Source: Galeopsis tetrahit
Lineage: Eukaryota > Streptophyta > Magnoliopsida > Lamiales > Lamiaceae
NCBI GenBank assembly: GCA_963675135.1
Contig: OY776125.1
Coordinates: 40,826,513 to 40,890,512, forward strand
Direction of reading: 5' to 3'
DNA: 64,000 bases
The translations under genes and the position numbers were made by a program. A model generated the notes under the pieces. The model was given only the letters and a program-made list of their open reading frames with translations. It had not been told where the DNA came from and did no database searches. Each line of letters opens with the position of its first letter. Position 1 is the stretch's first letter. This document shows, one piece after another, positions 23,462-35,872 of the stretch.

Positions 23462-24013
23462 GTTGCAATTAAAGAGTCTTTTTTCTAAAATTGACCTACT
23501 TGAAGGTGAAGTGGTTGTGTATTTTGATAGTCAATTTGCTATTCAATTGTGTAATAATCATGTATACCATGATAGAACTAAACACATTGATGTGAAATAC
23601 CATTTTTTGCGTGATATAATTGAAAAAGACATTATTGATCTTGAGAAAATTGCTTCTGAGTTTATTAATTTTCTTATATGGGTACCAAGTCTCTTTTTGT
23701 TGAAAAACATAGGTCTTGCATGAGAACTCTGAATTTTGATTATGTTGAATAGGATCGTTTCTTGCAGCCTTTTTGTTTTTTCATTTCCTATTATTGTTTG
23801 TGTACTTTGTGTCCAACGTGTTTTTTGTTAGTGTTTTCCCTTGATAACTTATCTTACATTTGCTATTAATGTATTGCACTAAAACTTTGTGTTTTTCTTT
23901 TACAGGTGTGCAATTGGTGTTATGTGTGTTATGCATGTGTTCGGTGTTAAGGCGATGATGATTACTTGTAGATATTGGATTGTAATTGGGGATGGCCAAA
24001 AAAATGGAGAATT
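23462..24013 (+). pseudogene. copia RNase H relic, right part, and 3' noncoding
   Basis: Continues the frame broken by element C. A VVVYFDSQFAIQLCNNHVYHDRTKHIDVKYHFLRD-type sequence (split here as YFDSQFAIQLCNNHVYH and TKHIDVKYHFLRD) carries the second RNase H motif (D-S-Q-A) and the conserved KHIDVKYHF. It then meets frameshifts and stops near 23720. The AAAAATGGAGAATT purine stretch before 24014 is the likely purine tract. Confidence 0.75.
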
Positions 24014-24302
24014 TGTTGGGCATAAGCCCATTGTTTTATCCCAAGGGAAAAAAACAATTATGTCCAGTTGTTTGTTGCCCTAAGTCTTGAAGGCAGCCTC
24101 ACTTATACATTGTGTCTCCCTATCTTACAGATGTTGTGATGTTGAGTGAGTGTTAGAGGAGAGAGTGAGAGATCATTGTGTTGTTGGTTAAGTGTTATCC
24201 AAGTTTGATACTTTGGTCTTCCCCTTTACATTCATATTAGATCTGAAAGTGTGTGTGTATATAGAAGGTGTTGTTAATTGTGTTGGCACAATTCAGACAA
24301 CA
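24014..24302 (+). repeat. 3' LTR of the interrupted copia relic
   Basis: Begins TGTTGGGCATAAGCCC right after a purine-rich tract, as copia LTRs do, and plausibly ends at ACAACA. About 289 bp. The far end is inferred from a CA only; the 5' LTR of this relic was not found. Confidence 0.5.
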
Positions 24303-24559
24303 ATATGCAACATAAAGTAAATAACACTTGCAAAGAGGAATATTCTAAATTGTATAGACTATGAATAAGTCTATACAGTTCACTATAATAAAGTAGTAAT
24401 ACATATTAAAACCTTTTTGAGGTTTGGAACTACAATCTATTATAAGATTTGAAAACTACAACCTCTTACAAGGTTTGTAAATTACTAAATTCTATGAAAC
24501 TACTTCCCTCATAGATCTTTACATATAATCTCATAGATAAACATGATTGATACATGTTT
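24303..24559. other. AT-rich spacer without recognisable gene
   Basis: No ORF or RNA gene supported. It may be an outer part of the element that holds the tandem array to its right. Confidence 0.4.
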
Positions 24560-25666
24560 AGTGATAAAAAAATTAGTGACATTTGATTTTTTTTGTCACT
24601 AAAAACGCAAATGCAGTGACAATTTTTTTCCATAGTTACAAAATACTGTAAGGTGTGTTCATTAGTGATAATTTTGTATGTTGTCAATATTGTTGGGTTT
24701 TTGAGATACGAACACTATGTCCGTAGCAGCAGAAGTTTAAAATTTTGTTTACCAACATAGAGTTTCTGATATATGACTGTAACATAAATTGACGGATAGT
24801 TAAAATATTAATAATCCTTACAGTAATTCGTATGCGAAATGATGATCCTCCACTACGGTATCCACGTAATCCTCGTCTACGAACTTGTGATCCAGATTGG
24901 AATTCTCCAAAAGAACTCGCTAGGAGAATTCTATAGAGAGAACCGGAGAAAATATTATGAGTGATAAAATTATTACTCAGAACCTCTAACCCTAGAGGTA
25001 TTTATATGGTAAAACAGAAACCTTATCTATGCACATGGTCTTGAGCCCAAGTATATATTTTATTGACAAATCCAATATAATAAAATATATTTTACCATAT
25101 TCATGATATATCTAATTATTCATTTAAAATTCATCACTAAAACTAAACATATAGTGATAAATAATTCAGTATGTTTATGTTGTCAATGTTTCATTTAATA
25201 TTTGTCACTAAAATCACACACATATATTGACAAATTGTTTATGTTGTCAATGTTTCATTTAATATTTGTCACTAAAATCACACACATATATTGACAAATT
25301 TTTCATTATATTACAAAATACTGTAAGGTGGGATCATTAGTGACAACTATGTATGTTGTCAATGTTTCATTTAAAATTCGTCACTAAAACCACACATATA
25401 GTTAAAGCCGTCAAAACGGGCTGGGCCCGTTGGGCCAGACCGCCCCGCCAATGTTTCATTTAATATTTGTCACTAAAATCACACACATATATTGACAAAT
25501 TGTTTATGTTGTCAATGTTTCATTTAATATTTGTCACTAAAATCACACACATATATTGACAAATTTTTCATTATATTACAAAATACTGTAAGGTGGGAGC
25601 ATTAGTGACAACTATGTATGTTGTCAATGTTTCATTTAAAATTCGTCACTAAAACCACACATATAG
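24560..25666. repeat. tandem array of roughly 110-bp units, left part
   Basis: Units alternate between two types built from GTGACAAATTWTTCATTA, TTACAAAATA, a GTAAGGTG(T/G)GATCATTAGTGACAA block, TGTTGTCAATGTTTCATTT and GTCACTAAAA. The same array continues at 55737-56325 beyond the nested insertions. The inverted GTGACAA / TTGTCAC words resemble subterminal repeats of CACTA elements, but no CACTA terminus was found. A probable solo LTR interrupts it at 24691-25105. Confidence 0.75.
24691..25105. repeat. probable solo LTR inside the tandem array
   Basis: About 415 bp of unrelated sequence starting TGTTGGGTTTTTGAGATACG splits one array unit (TTGTCAAT ... CATTTAAAATTC). It is LTR-like in its TGTTGG start and in having a promoter-like TATTTATATGG. 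The right end and the duplication are not clear. Confidence 0.4.
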
Positions 25667-25714
25667 TTAAAGCCGTCAAAACGGGCTGGGCCCGTTGGGC
25701 CAGACCGCCCCGCC
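25185..25714. repeat. 265-bp tandem duplication across the array/hAT-like boundary
   Basis: 25185-25449 and 25450-25714 are direct copies with a single difference that I can see (GGGATCATTAG versus GGGAGCATTAG). Each copy includes the array sequence plus the first roughly 48 bp of the hAT-like element, so the left end of that element is present twice. Confidence 0.9.
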
Positions 25715-25861
25715 ACTAAAAATAGTGGGTTGGGCCACGATTTTCCAAGCCCGTCAAGAGGCGGGCCCAGGCGGGCCGGCCCGTTTGGGCTGCGGTTTTT
25801 GGCGGGTTGGCCCGCCATTTTTTTATTTTTTTAAAAAATATTATATTTAATTAAAAAATAA

Positions 25862-25930
25862 TCCCCTCTCCAGGAATTGAACTCAAGACCTTAAAGCTGA
25901 ATAATAGTGCTCTAACCACTTAAACTATCC
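25862..25930 (-). pseudogene. tRNA-like sequence inside the hAT-like element
   Basis: On the minus strand TAAGTGGTTAGAGCAC resembles a tRNA D-arm/A box and GAGTTCAATTCC resembles a T-arm/B box, at tRNA spacing. The acceptor ends do not pair. It may be a captured tRNA relic or SINE head. Confidence 0.45.
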
Positions 25931-26142
25931 AACTTTATTTAGTAACAATATATAATAAACCTAATTAATATTAAAAACTCTAGCGCATAACAAATTATAT
26001 GCGCCGCATTTTTTTCCTTCTTTCTTCATTTTCTGTACTCATAATACCCTATTTTATATCATATATATAATATAAGTACATTACTTTAATATATATATAT
26101 ATTATTACTGTATTTATAATATATTATACAACTATTAATGAC

Positions 26143-27737
26143 TGTTGGTCCCAAAGTTGAGTTAAGATTGAGTAATCTAGTAAAAGTCTAGAGGGGAGGG
26201 GTGAATAGACTTTTAAAAATCTTTCAAAATATCAGAATATGCAATGCGGAATTTAGTCTTCTTATGTACTGTACTGTGCTTACTCAGCTCAGATCAGTAC
26301 TTTCAAAACAATATGGGCCTTACTAGTTTATACTCAACTTTTCTTTAGATCTTTATCTTAATGAATTCTTAATGTTCTTAGTTAAACAATTCAAACAAAT
26401 AACAAACAGTAAAGTAAAGAACACATAATTTTATAGTGGTTCGACAAATGTCTACATCCACTCTCACAACTCCAGTTGTGAAGTTTTATTAACTCTTCCT
26501 TCTTGAGTTTATTGTGGCTTAAAGTCCCAAGATTAAGACTGTGATCTTATCGATTATACCTCCAGGTATATCTTCGATCTACTAGTAATTTTCCAAGTAA
26601 CTAGCACACTTGTTTTACAAAATACAAACTTAAACTTGAAAAGTAAAACTTCTCTTTGAATAGCATTTGATTCTTCTCTTCAAATCTGTGGCTTCTCTTC
26701 TTTAATCTCCTTCAACTCTGTGAGTTCTTCTTGTGCTCTGTAGACTTAGATTGCTTGTGAATGCTTTAAGATCAGTAAATGTTCAGTAGTCTTAGCAGTA
26801 GGAGATCACACAGTATTTATAGAACTTAGTATGACAGTTAGCAGTTTGTGAACTAACTCTCAACTAACTCTAAAACTGTTTTTGTAACTTCTTCTTGTAA
26901 CCGACTTTGTAACTTCCTTCAACTTCCAAGTCAGCATATCTTCAATAAATCTTCAGTTACACTTTAAATAAGCTTTCCAAACTTATTCTTCAGATTCACC
27001 AAATCAGCACAGTAACTTACTGTTCTGATTTTTACTCTTCTGAGCCAGTCAGCACAGTAACTTAAAACTGTTCAAAACTTCTTCAGATTTCTTCTAAGCT
27101 CTTCTTCAACTGTTCTTGAAGTCTTCTTATTCTGAAGTAGTCCTCTGAGTCTTCATTAGTCTTCTAATCTAGTTCTAATCTACTGTTCTGAATTTTACAT
27201 TGCTGATTACAATCAAATAAAACTTTACAAATATAAAACCTATCTATACATCAACTGAACTATATACAGATGAGTATATCTAAGTCCTATACTATAAGCT
27301 GTCTATACAATACAAAACATCAGCTTAGTTCCTAACAGTTCATATATCAGATCAGTAAACAATAAGATCAGTAAACACCTAAGATCAGTAACTTACATAT
27401 AAAATCAGTAAGTATATAAGATCAGTAAGTATACAAGATCAGTAACTCAGAATACATAAGATCACTAAAATTTATTCTCAGTTTCCATACTCAGATCAGT
27501 AATCTTATTTCAAATGACTCAGTTAAGATCAGTAATTTTACTCTTAATATTACTAAATAAGATCAGTAAACTTATTTCAGTTAGCATTAAGATCAGTAAT
27601 CTCAATTTAAGTTTCTCATCAAATGACTTAGTTAAGATGACTTAGAACCATATATATCACTAACTTTAAGTTGCTTTTGGCCATCAAAACATACTTTCAT
27701 CATCTAGAACATTGTTTATAGGATTCATATCCCAACA
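26143..27737 (-). repeat. element A, 3' LTR (left)
   Basis: 1,595 bp from TGTTGGTCCC to CCCAACA, next to the ATGAC duplication (26138-26142) on the outside and the purine tract on the inside. It is the partner of 53811-55431 and differs by scattered substitutions (more than in B or C) and short indels. It contains about ten GATCAGTA words and an inverted repeat with G-rich loop at 26182-26214. Confidence 0.93.
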
Positions 27738-27751
27738 ATTTCCCCCTTTTT
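27738..27751 (-). other. polypurine tract of element A
   Basis: AAAAAGGGGGAAAT (minus), directly before the 3' LTR and identical to the tracts of B and C although the LTRs have diverged. Confidence 0.85.
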
Positions 27752-27974
27752 GATGAAGCCAAAACTACTTAAATGTTAATAAATCAGTAGTTAAGTATGT
27801 AGTCTATCATAACAGTTCATCATTTCAAATTTCATATCATATTCACAATCAGATCAGATATTTCACATATTACACATACTAACAAAATATGCAAAAAAAA
27901 CAAAATATAGAAATAAAGATTAAGGTTAAGAAATGTTATCTTCTGAGCTTGTCCTTCATCTTCATTCTGTATCT

Positions 27975-30767
27975 TCAGATTCTGAATGCAACATACATCC
28001 TTGCCTTGATATTCATCATATGTTGATGATCAGTGATTCCTTCTTCTTTGATAATCTCAGCAATTATGTTGTTAATCTCCTTGTAATCTGGTTCTCCATT
28101 TTCCAGTCTTGGAGGTTCCCAGTTAGGTTCTTCAGGACACAAGATCTTAGTTCCAGCACGAGCAGCAACTTGTGTTATGTCTTCCCAAAAATCTTGATCA
28201 ATGTTCAACATGAACTCTTCAAAGTCAGCAAATTCAGCTTCTTTGCTCGAATGATCACCAAACTTCCTTACAATGAAGTTTGCAATCTGCCACTTCTTTT
28301 TCAGATTCTTCCAATGTTCCATATTTTCTGTTAAAACAATAAAATCCACAAAGTTCTCATCCTGAAAGTTTTTATCAAACTCTTTTCCTTCAGCTTTCCT
28401 TTGAGCATTCAATTTCTTCTTCAAAGTTGTAACTCGATTATCAAATCTAGTTTTCAAGAACTTTATATCCTTTTCTTTCTTCTTTTTCAGCTCTGCTTCT
28501 TCAGCTTTCTTTTTCTTCAAAACTTGAAGTTTTTCTTGCTCTTCACTTGAAATACCAACTTTCAATTTGCTCTTTGATCTGGTAAGTCTACCAGTTTCTT
28601 CTTCTTCTTGTTCTTCATCAGACAAGACTAACTTTCTCTTCTTCTGAATAGAACTTTCAGCAATATCAGGTCTCTTCTCAACAATCTCTTGACCTTCAAT
28701 TCAGCTTGTTGCTTCCTTAGTTTCAGCTTTTCATTCAGAATTGCAATTTCTTCCTTCAATTCATCTTGACTCACAACCAACTGAGCTTGTTGTGACTGCG
28801 TTTGCTCCATTACTCTTCTTATCTTATCTTCCCCCTTTTTGGCTTCATCATGCCACTCTTTCATGGGCGTTAAGTGTTGTTCCATCTTGTCATGCAACAC
28901 TTTAGATAAGTTCTTCTCTTGAAGTCTATGGAGGTCATAAATCTTAGACATTGTATGCTCCATAACCCTGTCAATTGAATTTTTAGAAATCATTTTATTC
29001 ATTCTGTCAGTAGCTTCTTGAAACATCTTCACAGCATCTTCCAATTTAGCTTGAAGCTCTGCATTCTGCTTTTTCAACATCTCAAAGTCAGAATTATCAG
29101 ATTCCTTCTCAACAGGAACTGTTCTGATCTGTTCCTGCACATCCTCAGGAATAATAGGATCAGTAGAGTGTAATGGAATGCTTTCCATCTCTTCAGCATT
29201 TAACTCTTGATTTTCCAAGGCATCTGTTTCTTCAATCACAACAGTGTTCTCAAACACCTCTGTTGCATTGTCAACATCCTCATCAATTTCCATACAATCT
29301 TTTTCAGCAGCATTCTCAGCTTCAACAACACCTTTCCCTTCACTTTCCATAAACAAATCTTCATCTGTATTAGGAGTTGCCACCTTTTCAACAGTGTACT
29401 TGATTCCTGTTAGCCTTTCAACAAGTTGAGCTACAGATTCTGGAGTAACTAACTCAAGAAAAGAGTTAACACCAGCTGCTTGCATCTGCTCTGCTTCCCA
29501 ATCATCAAAGATTGAAGCACCTCCCATACCTTCCATAATAGCCAAATTCTCCTTCAAAGTACTCCTCTTAAGATACACCCATGTGCCTATCCTAAGGAGT
29601 TTCTCAAACTCAACTGAGTTTTCATCCAATCCAGGAAATTGCTTCAACAAAGCTATCCTCAAATCTATCTTGATTCTATCCTCTTTATCACAGATAGTAT
29701 AATCCATTAAATCAGCAGGTTTAGGAGTTATAAATTCAGGTTCAGGGGATGATGAAATGTCAATTGGTTCAGTAGAAGGTTCAAATTTATGTTCAGTAGA
29801 GTGATCATGAATCTGTGTTGGGGATTGATGTGGTGAAGGTTGATGTGAAGTTTGATGTTGAGGACTAGAAATAGGAGTAGGATCAAAATTAGTGTTCTGA
29901 GGGGATGAATGGGGAGTGTTCTGAGTCACAGAAAAATAGTGAGCTGATTGTTCAGAACATGAAGGTTGAGGGTTTTGGTTTTCAGCTGGGCTTGGTTCAG
30001 AATTTGAAGGGGTAGAAGAATTTTCCATGATGGAATTTCTTGGGATTACTCCAATACGACTTTTTAACCAGCTGAGGCAACAAGAAACTCAGCTTGCTTC
30101 CAAACCCTAATTTCGATTTAATCGAAAATTCCATAGTATCCTCATCGAACAAAACTTTGTCTTTCTCATTCAACAGCCTTTCCAAGAAAAATCCTTGCCA
30201 ATCACCTTGAACTCTGTCAATGATTGCAGCCATAATTCGAATCTTGGAACTTGATAGAGCATCCTGGCTATGATGTTGCCCTAACAAGCACTTTCCAGCT
30301 ATGTCCATCAAAAACTGAAGACCAGTAGGAAGAACATCCTTCTTCAGATTAGTCAAGGACTCTGTTTCAACACCTGACCATCTTCCTACACATTCCTTCT
30401 CTTCTCCAGCTTTATAATTCATAATGTCCACTGGGCCTTGAGGCAAATCCAACATCACTTCTAGGATTTCCCTTGTAATAGTGACCTTATGCCCAGAAAG
30501 CATGGAGTGAACACCATTGCTATCTCCTTTGAGTTGCAAATAAAATTCCATAGCCTCCGGTTCATAGACATTCAGTGGAGATGATTCCAGAAATTTCCGC
30601 AGCCCACACTCCTCGCACATTGTCAAAATGGCTTGATTCTCAGCATTGTGTCGGCCATTGAAATAGACAGCATTTTCTACAAAAATGCCCTTTTCGCGAA
30701 CCCAGAAATTTGAATCAAATGTTCCTGCAACTTCGTTAGATTCACTAATAATATTGATAGTTGCCAT
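27975..30767 (-). pseudogene. element A third ORF, frameshifted
   Basis: Three overlapping open stretches read as one gene broken by shifts near 30010 and 28690. Part 1 starts at MATINIISE (30765-30767) and holds the region matching the B/C N-terminus (shared KIRIMAAIID). Part 2 (to 28628) is Ser/Pro/His-rich, then acidic, then a coiled coil (about 29080-28700). Part 3 contains a QKKRK basic cluster, an acidic stretch and a Lys/Glu-rich helix, ending near 27975. It has the same place and general make-up as the B/C ORF: globular N-terminal domain, low-complexity middle, coiled coil. No transmembrane segment is visible. Function unknown. Confidence 0.8.
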
Positions 30768-32027
30768 TTGTAGAATTTTGTATAGAATAGATTTTTCAGA
30801 AATTTTAAGTTTATGAGTTTTCCAGAAATGCACTCGTAAGAAAGAAGACGATGAAGAGTGGTCGTTTTTGTCAAATTCAAAACCAATCTAGGGCTAGGGT
30901 TGAATTTGATTATCACAAAGAATGGTTGAGATTAAATCTCAAAATCTGTGTTTTAAAAATAAACTGTTCATATTCTAGTACCATTCTTAATTTTGGAGCC
31001 AATTTGTGTTTGATAAATACACCACAGTTTTTAGGTTAGAAATAGAGGAGTGTATTAATCTTCTCTATTAGTAATCTAAATTTAAACAATTTTTGACTTA
31101 GAGTAATCTAAACCAAAAGATTGTTCTGATGCAAATCAGCACAGTAGTTTCCAAAACTATTTTACTTCATTTTCTTACTTATATATAAAGAAAATTTTAC
31201 TTATCTAGATCAGCTGAGTACTGTGATCAGCTGAGTAAACTTTTTAGAAATCAGATCAGTAGATGAATCAGCATAGTAGATTTCAGATCAGTAGATGGGT
31301 CAGCACAGTAGTTTCAGATCAGTACCCAAATTTCCTGATTTCATCTTTTTGATATCAGCACAGTAATCCTCAGATCAGTACTGTGTCAGATTAGTAGAAT
31401 TATGTAAACAGATTAGTAGTAATCAAATCTTTCTGTAGACAGATTAGTCAGTAATCAGATTAGTTTTGTAGAATAACTGAATTGTAATCAGATCAGTACT
31501 GTAGACAAAGAAGCTTTGTAATCAGTACAGTTCTGTAGACACGTCAATTTATTAATCAGAATCTATCTGTAGACTGCTATAGCCTGTAGTCAGATCAGAT
31601 TAGTAGACTTTTCAAATCTGTAATCAGAACAGTTCCCCCTTCAGTGGAGAATTCCTCTTCTGTGCCTGTTTCACCTTAGTAAAAGTGTTAGTTCATGAGA
31701 TATAAGTGCAAAACAGTACAGATTAGTAACACTTGTTTAATTTAATAATCACATCAAGGTTTATGCTAAAGTGACTTAGTGTTCTGAGTCAACAAAAGGA
31801 TCTTTAAGAAATCACAGATTCCCCCTTAATGTATGTTCTCAGTGTCCCTCAGCTTTACCAGCTTCCTCATTAGGATTAAGGTCACTTTAGTAACCTTGTT
31901 ACCTGTTTTGAGTGTAGTGATCTGACATAGGGTTGTCTCTTCTGAATTTTGAGTTTTGATGTACTTCTTAGTTTCTGCTTCATATCCTTCTTGGTATAAG
32001 ATCAGTACCTGAAATGTTAGCACAGTT
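30768..32027 (-). other. element A pol-ORF3 spacer
   Basis: About 1.26 kb without a gene. The half nearest pol (31200-31640) is crowded with GATCAGTA and CAGCACAGTA words in varied spacing. Confidence 0.6.
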
Positions 32028-35000
32028 CTATATACAAACAGAATCCATATCTATCAATCCTAAACTAATGCACAATTCTCTGAATCTCACTTCAGCCAAT
32101 GGTTTTGTAAAAATGTCAGCTCTTTGAATATCTGTATGAATCTTTTCCATTCTAATATTCTTCTTTTCAACATGATCCCTAATAAAATGATGCCTAATGT
32201 CAACATGTTTGCATCTAGTATGTAGAACAGGATTTTGAGTGATGACAATGGCACTATTACTGTCACAATATATAGGTACATTAGATTCTACAACATTGTA
32301 GTCTCTGAGTTATTGTATTAGCCAAAGAAGCTGACTACAACAACTACCTGCAGCCATATATTCTGCTTCAGTAGTAGAAGTTGCCACACTTGTTTGTTTC
32401 TTTGAAAACCATGAAATAAGCTTAGTTCCTAAGAATTGACATGAACCTGAAGTAGATTTTCTATCTATTTTGCAACCTCCAAAGTCCGAGTCTGAATAAC
32501 CACTTAAAGATATATCATCATCTGCAGGATACCATAATCCTCGATTAATGGTCCCCTTTAGATATTTCAATATCCTTTTGGCAGCTTCCAGATGACTTTC
32601 TTTGGGGTTTGCTTGAAATCTTGCACATACTCCAACAGAAAAAGCAATATCAGGTCTGCTGGCAGTTAGATAGAGTAGAGAGCCAATCAAAGCACGATAG
32701 TGAGGTTGGCAGAAGACTTACCTCCTTCATCAGGATCCATTCTGTATGTAGGTTGCATGGGCACACCAACTGTCTTACAGGTTTTAATACCAAATTTATC
32801 TAGCAAATTCTTAGTGTACTTTGCTTGATTTATAAAAATACCTTCTGAAGTTTGTTTTACTTGAAGACCAAGAAAATATGTCATTTCTCCCATCATAGAC
32901 ATTTCAAATTTACTTTGCATGAGTGTAGAAAAGCTTTCACTCAAGGTTTTGTTGGGTGATCCAAAAATAATATCATCCACATAAATTTGAACAAGTAATA
33001 TGTCATTACCTTCTTGTCTCCTAAACAAAGTTCTGTCAACCTTGCCTTTAGTAAAACCATTTTCAAGTAAGAATAGAGAAAGAGTATCATACCAGGCTCT
33101 TGGGGCTTGTTTCAATCCATAGAGTGCTTTCTTTAACCTGTATACTTGGTGACTATTCACTTCAAAACCAGGTGGTTGTTCCACATAAACTTCTTCAGCA
33201 AGTATACCATTCAAAAATGCACTTTTCACATCCATTTGATACACAGTAAATTTCATATGTGCAGCATAAGCAAGGAACAATCTTATAGCTTCTAGTCTAG
33301 CTACAAGGGCAAAAGTTTCATCATAATCAATACCCTCAGCTTGAGAGTAGCCCTGAGCAACTAATCTAGCTTTATTTCTAATTACAAGATCATTTTCATC
33401 CCTTTTGTTCTTGAAAATCCACTTAGTGCCTACAACATTATGATTACTAGGTCTATCAACAAGTTCCCAAACTTCATTTCTAGTGAACTGATTAAGTTCT
33501 TCTTGCATGGCTATAATCCAGTTACTATCACTTAAAGCTTCAATCACAGTTTTAGGCTCAATAGATGATAGAAAACAACACCAGCAAAATAGAGACTTAC
33601 TAGGTTCTTCCTGGGAGTCAAACAATTGTTTTCTAGTTTTAACACCTTTACTTGAATCACCTAGAATCAGATCAGTAGAATGAGCAGACTTTCATGTCCT
33701 TCTATTCTTAACAGAAATGCTATCATCATTTTCATCATGCAAATTATCATGCAGATCAGTATCATTTATATCAGCAGATTTGTTCACAGGAGAGCAGTCA
33801 TTCAATTCTTGTATTTCAGAAGTTTTAGATGACTCACCTTTGTCTTTTACCTTTTCTTTATCAGAATCTTGGTCTAGGACTTTCAGGAAAGGATTATATG
33901 CTTGTACAGATTCATATATTCCTGTATCATCATCTTCATTGTTGATTTGAAGCTGTAGTTTGTCAATTTTCTTACTGAGCTGATGATTAGCAGAGTCCTG
34001 CACATTCTCATCAAAGACTACATGGGGTGTTTCTTCCACACATAGGGTAGAGTAATTAAACACTCTAAATGCTTTGCTTACAGAAGAGTATCCTAAGAAT
34101 ATTCCTTCATCAGCTTTTGCATCAAAAGAATTTAATTTACTTTTGCCATTGTTATGTATGAAACACTTACATCCAAAAATATGAAAATAAGAAACTCTTG
34201 GTTTTCTGCCTTTCCATACCTCATAAGGTGTTTTACCATGCACCTTATTAAGAGCACTTCGATTTTGGGAGTGGCAAGCTGTGTTAATAGCTTCTGCCCA
34301 AAATTTCTGAGGTGTGTTGAATTCTGCAATCATGGCTCTGCAAGCTTCTTTTAGTGTTTTGTTTCTCCTTTCTGCAACACCATTTTGTTGAGGGGTTCTG
34401 GCTGCACTTGTCAAATGCTGTATGCCAGACTTAGAACAGTAGTCAGAGATGTAACAATTAATAAATTCAGTCCCCTTGTCACTCCTAATCTTGACAATGG
34501 GATGACCTTTTTCAACCTGCAACCTCTTCAATAGATCTGGAAGTAGTGTTTGTGTATCACTCTTTTTGTGTAGAAAGACTACCCAAGTAAACTTAGAGTA
34601 ATCATCTACTACAACTAGAGTATACCTTCTTCCATTCAATGTAGGAGGGTTGATAGGACCATGAAGATCCATATGCAAGAGTTCTAAAACTCTGCTTGTT
34701 GAAAGAGTTGGAATGGACTTATATGAAACTTTTACCTGTTTACCTTTTTGACAGGAATCACATACTTGTGATTTGGAATAGATTTCATTAGGAATGCCCT
34801 CAACAAGATGTTCTCTAGCAATCTTGTTGATTATCTTAAAGTTCAGGTGGCAGAGGCGTTTATGCCAGAGCCAACTGTTTTCTTTAGGACTCTTAGTAAT
34901 AAGACAAGCATTCTTAGGACAACTATTCCAATTCACAATGTATACACTTCCTTGTCTTGTGCCAACAAGTAGAACATTGTGAGTCCTTTTATCTATTATT

Positions 35001-35308
35001 TCACATCTTCTGGTTTTGAACTGAACTTTGTATCTCCTGTCACAGAATTGAGATACAGATAACAAATTATATTTCAAACCTTCTACATATGAGACATCTT
35101 GGATTTCAACGTCTCCATTCTTGATGAATCCAAATCCTTTTGTGATTGCTATTGAGCTATCACCAAAAATGACTTTTGGTCCTTCCTTCTCATGATAGTC
35201 AGTAAGTAACGCCTTGGTACCAGTCATATGGTGTGAACACCCACTGTCTATGTACCAGGTCTCACCAACTGAACCACCCTTCTTGTATAAGTCCAGTCGA
35301 TCCTGCAA
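32028..35308 (-). pseudogene. element A pol: protease, integrase, RT, RNase H, broken
   Basis: Protease WYIDSGCSHHMTG lies near 35230. The integrase HHCC finger (WLWHKRLCHLNF...CDSCQKG) and D-D35-E core (SDKGTEF, NGVAERRN) are in the first open stretch (35308-33692). RT with VYQMDVKSAFLNG and YVDD occupies 33625-32687. RNase H with YSDSDFGG is in 32690-32310, and the last part (CDSNSAIVIT, ending near 32028) follows a stop at about 32307-32309. The frame is lost between integrase and RT (33626-33691), and again near 32690. The start CAG-GAT at 35308 lies behind a TTGCAG that matches the pol start of B. Confidence 0.92.
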
Positions 35309-35340
35309 GGTAGTGATCTTAATAATTTAGGTACCCTAGT

Positions 35341-35872
35341 TTATTGGGGTCCTTGGGGGTTAGTAGTGAGAGGTACCCAAATGAACATTGAGGATTTGAA
35401 TAAATGGGACCTCTTCAGTTTCCTTCCAAATTTATCACAGAACAGTACTTTATTAACCAGATCAGAATTATCAGCAGACTTAGGATCTATTTTTCTGAGA
35501 TAGCCTTTCCTTGGTTCTATCCCTTTTTCAGTAAGATCAGTATGCCTGTAATAGTTTGAATATAGTCTAAAAGCATGTGGACCATACGGCTTATAGATGC
35601 GTTTTGGTCTTTCCTCACCAATGATATTGTAAGTTAAAGGAGGAGGATAAAGAACAGGTTTGTTATGATAATGAGGCACAAATCTCCTAGGTTTAGTTGA
35701 ATACAGCTGAGACTGCCTTATGAAAGGAGGTCTAGGCTGTTCCCAACTTGCCTGTGCTTGTCTTGACCTACTGTTCTGAGTTTGTCTCTTCTGATTCCAG
35801 GACTGATCTGATCTGGTCAGAGGAGTATAACTCTTCTGGTATGGTCTTGACTGTACTGGTCTTAATACATTC
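35341..35872 (-). pseudogene. element A gag, 3' part
   Basis: Continues gag after the element B insertion (GAATG duplication in minus sense). A Gln/Ser/Arg/Pro-rich tail leads to an FIWVPLTTNPQGPQ end and a TAA at 35341-35343. The gag tail ending in a WVP-type motif just before protease is usual for SIRE elements. Confidence 0.8.

Noticed and set aside
25667..26142. GC-rich CCCGCC/GGGCC block as a CpG island or gene
   Set aside because: It is the terminus of a hAT-like repeat, repeated at 55610-55736 in inverted form and flanked by an 8-bp duplication.
27933..28334. 133-codon ORF on the + strand
   Set aside because: Antisense to the element A third ORF; no homology or promoter signs.
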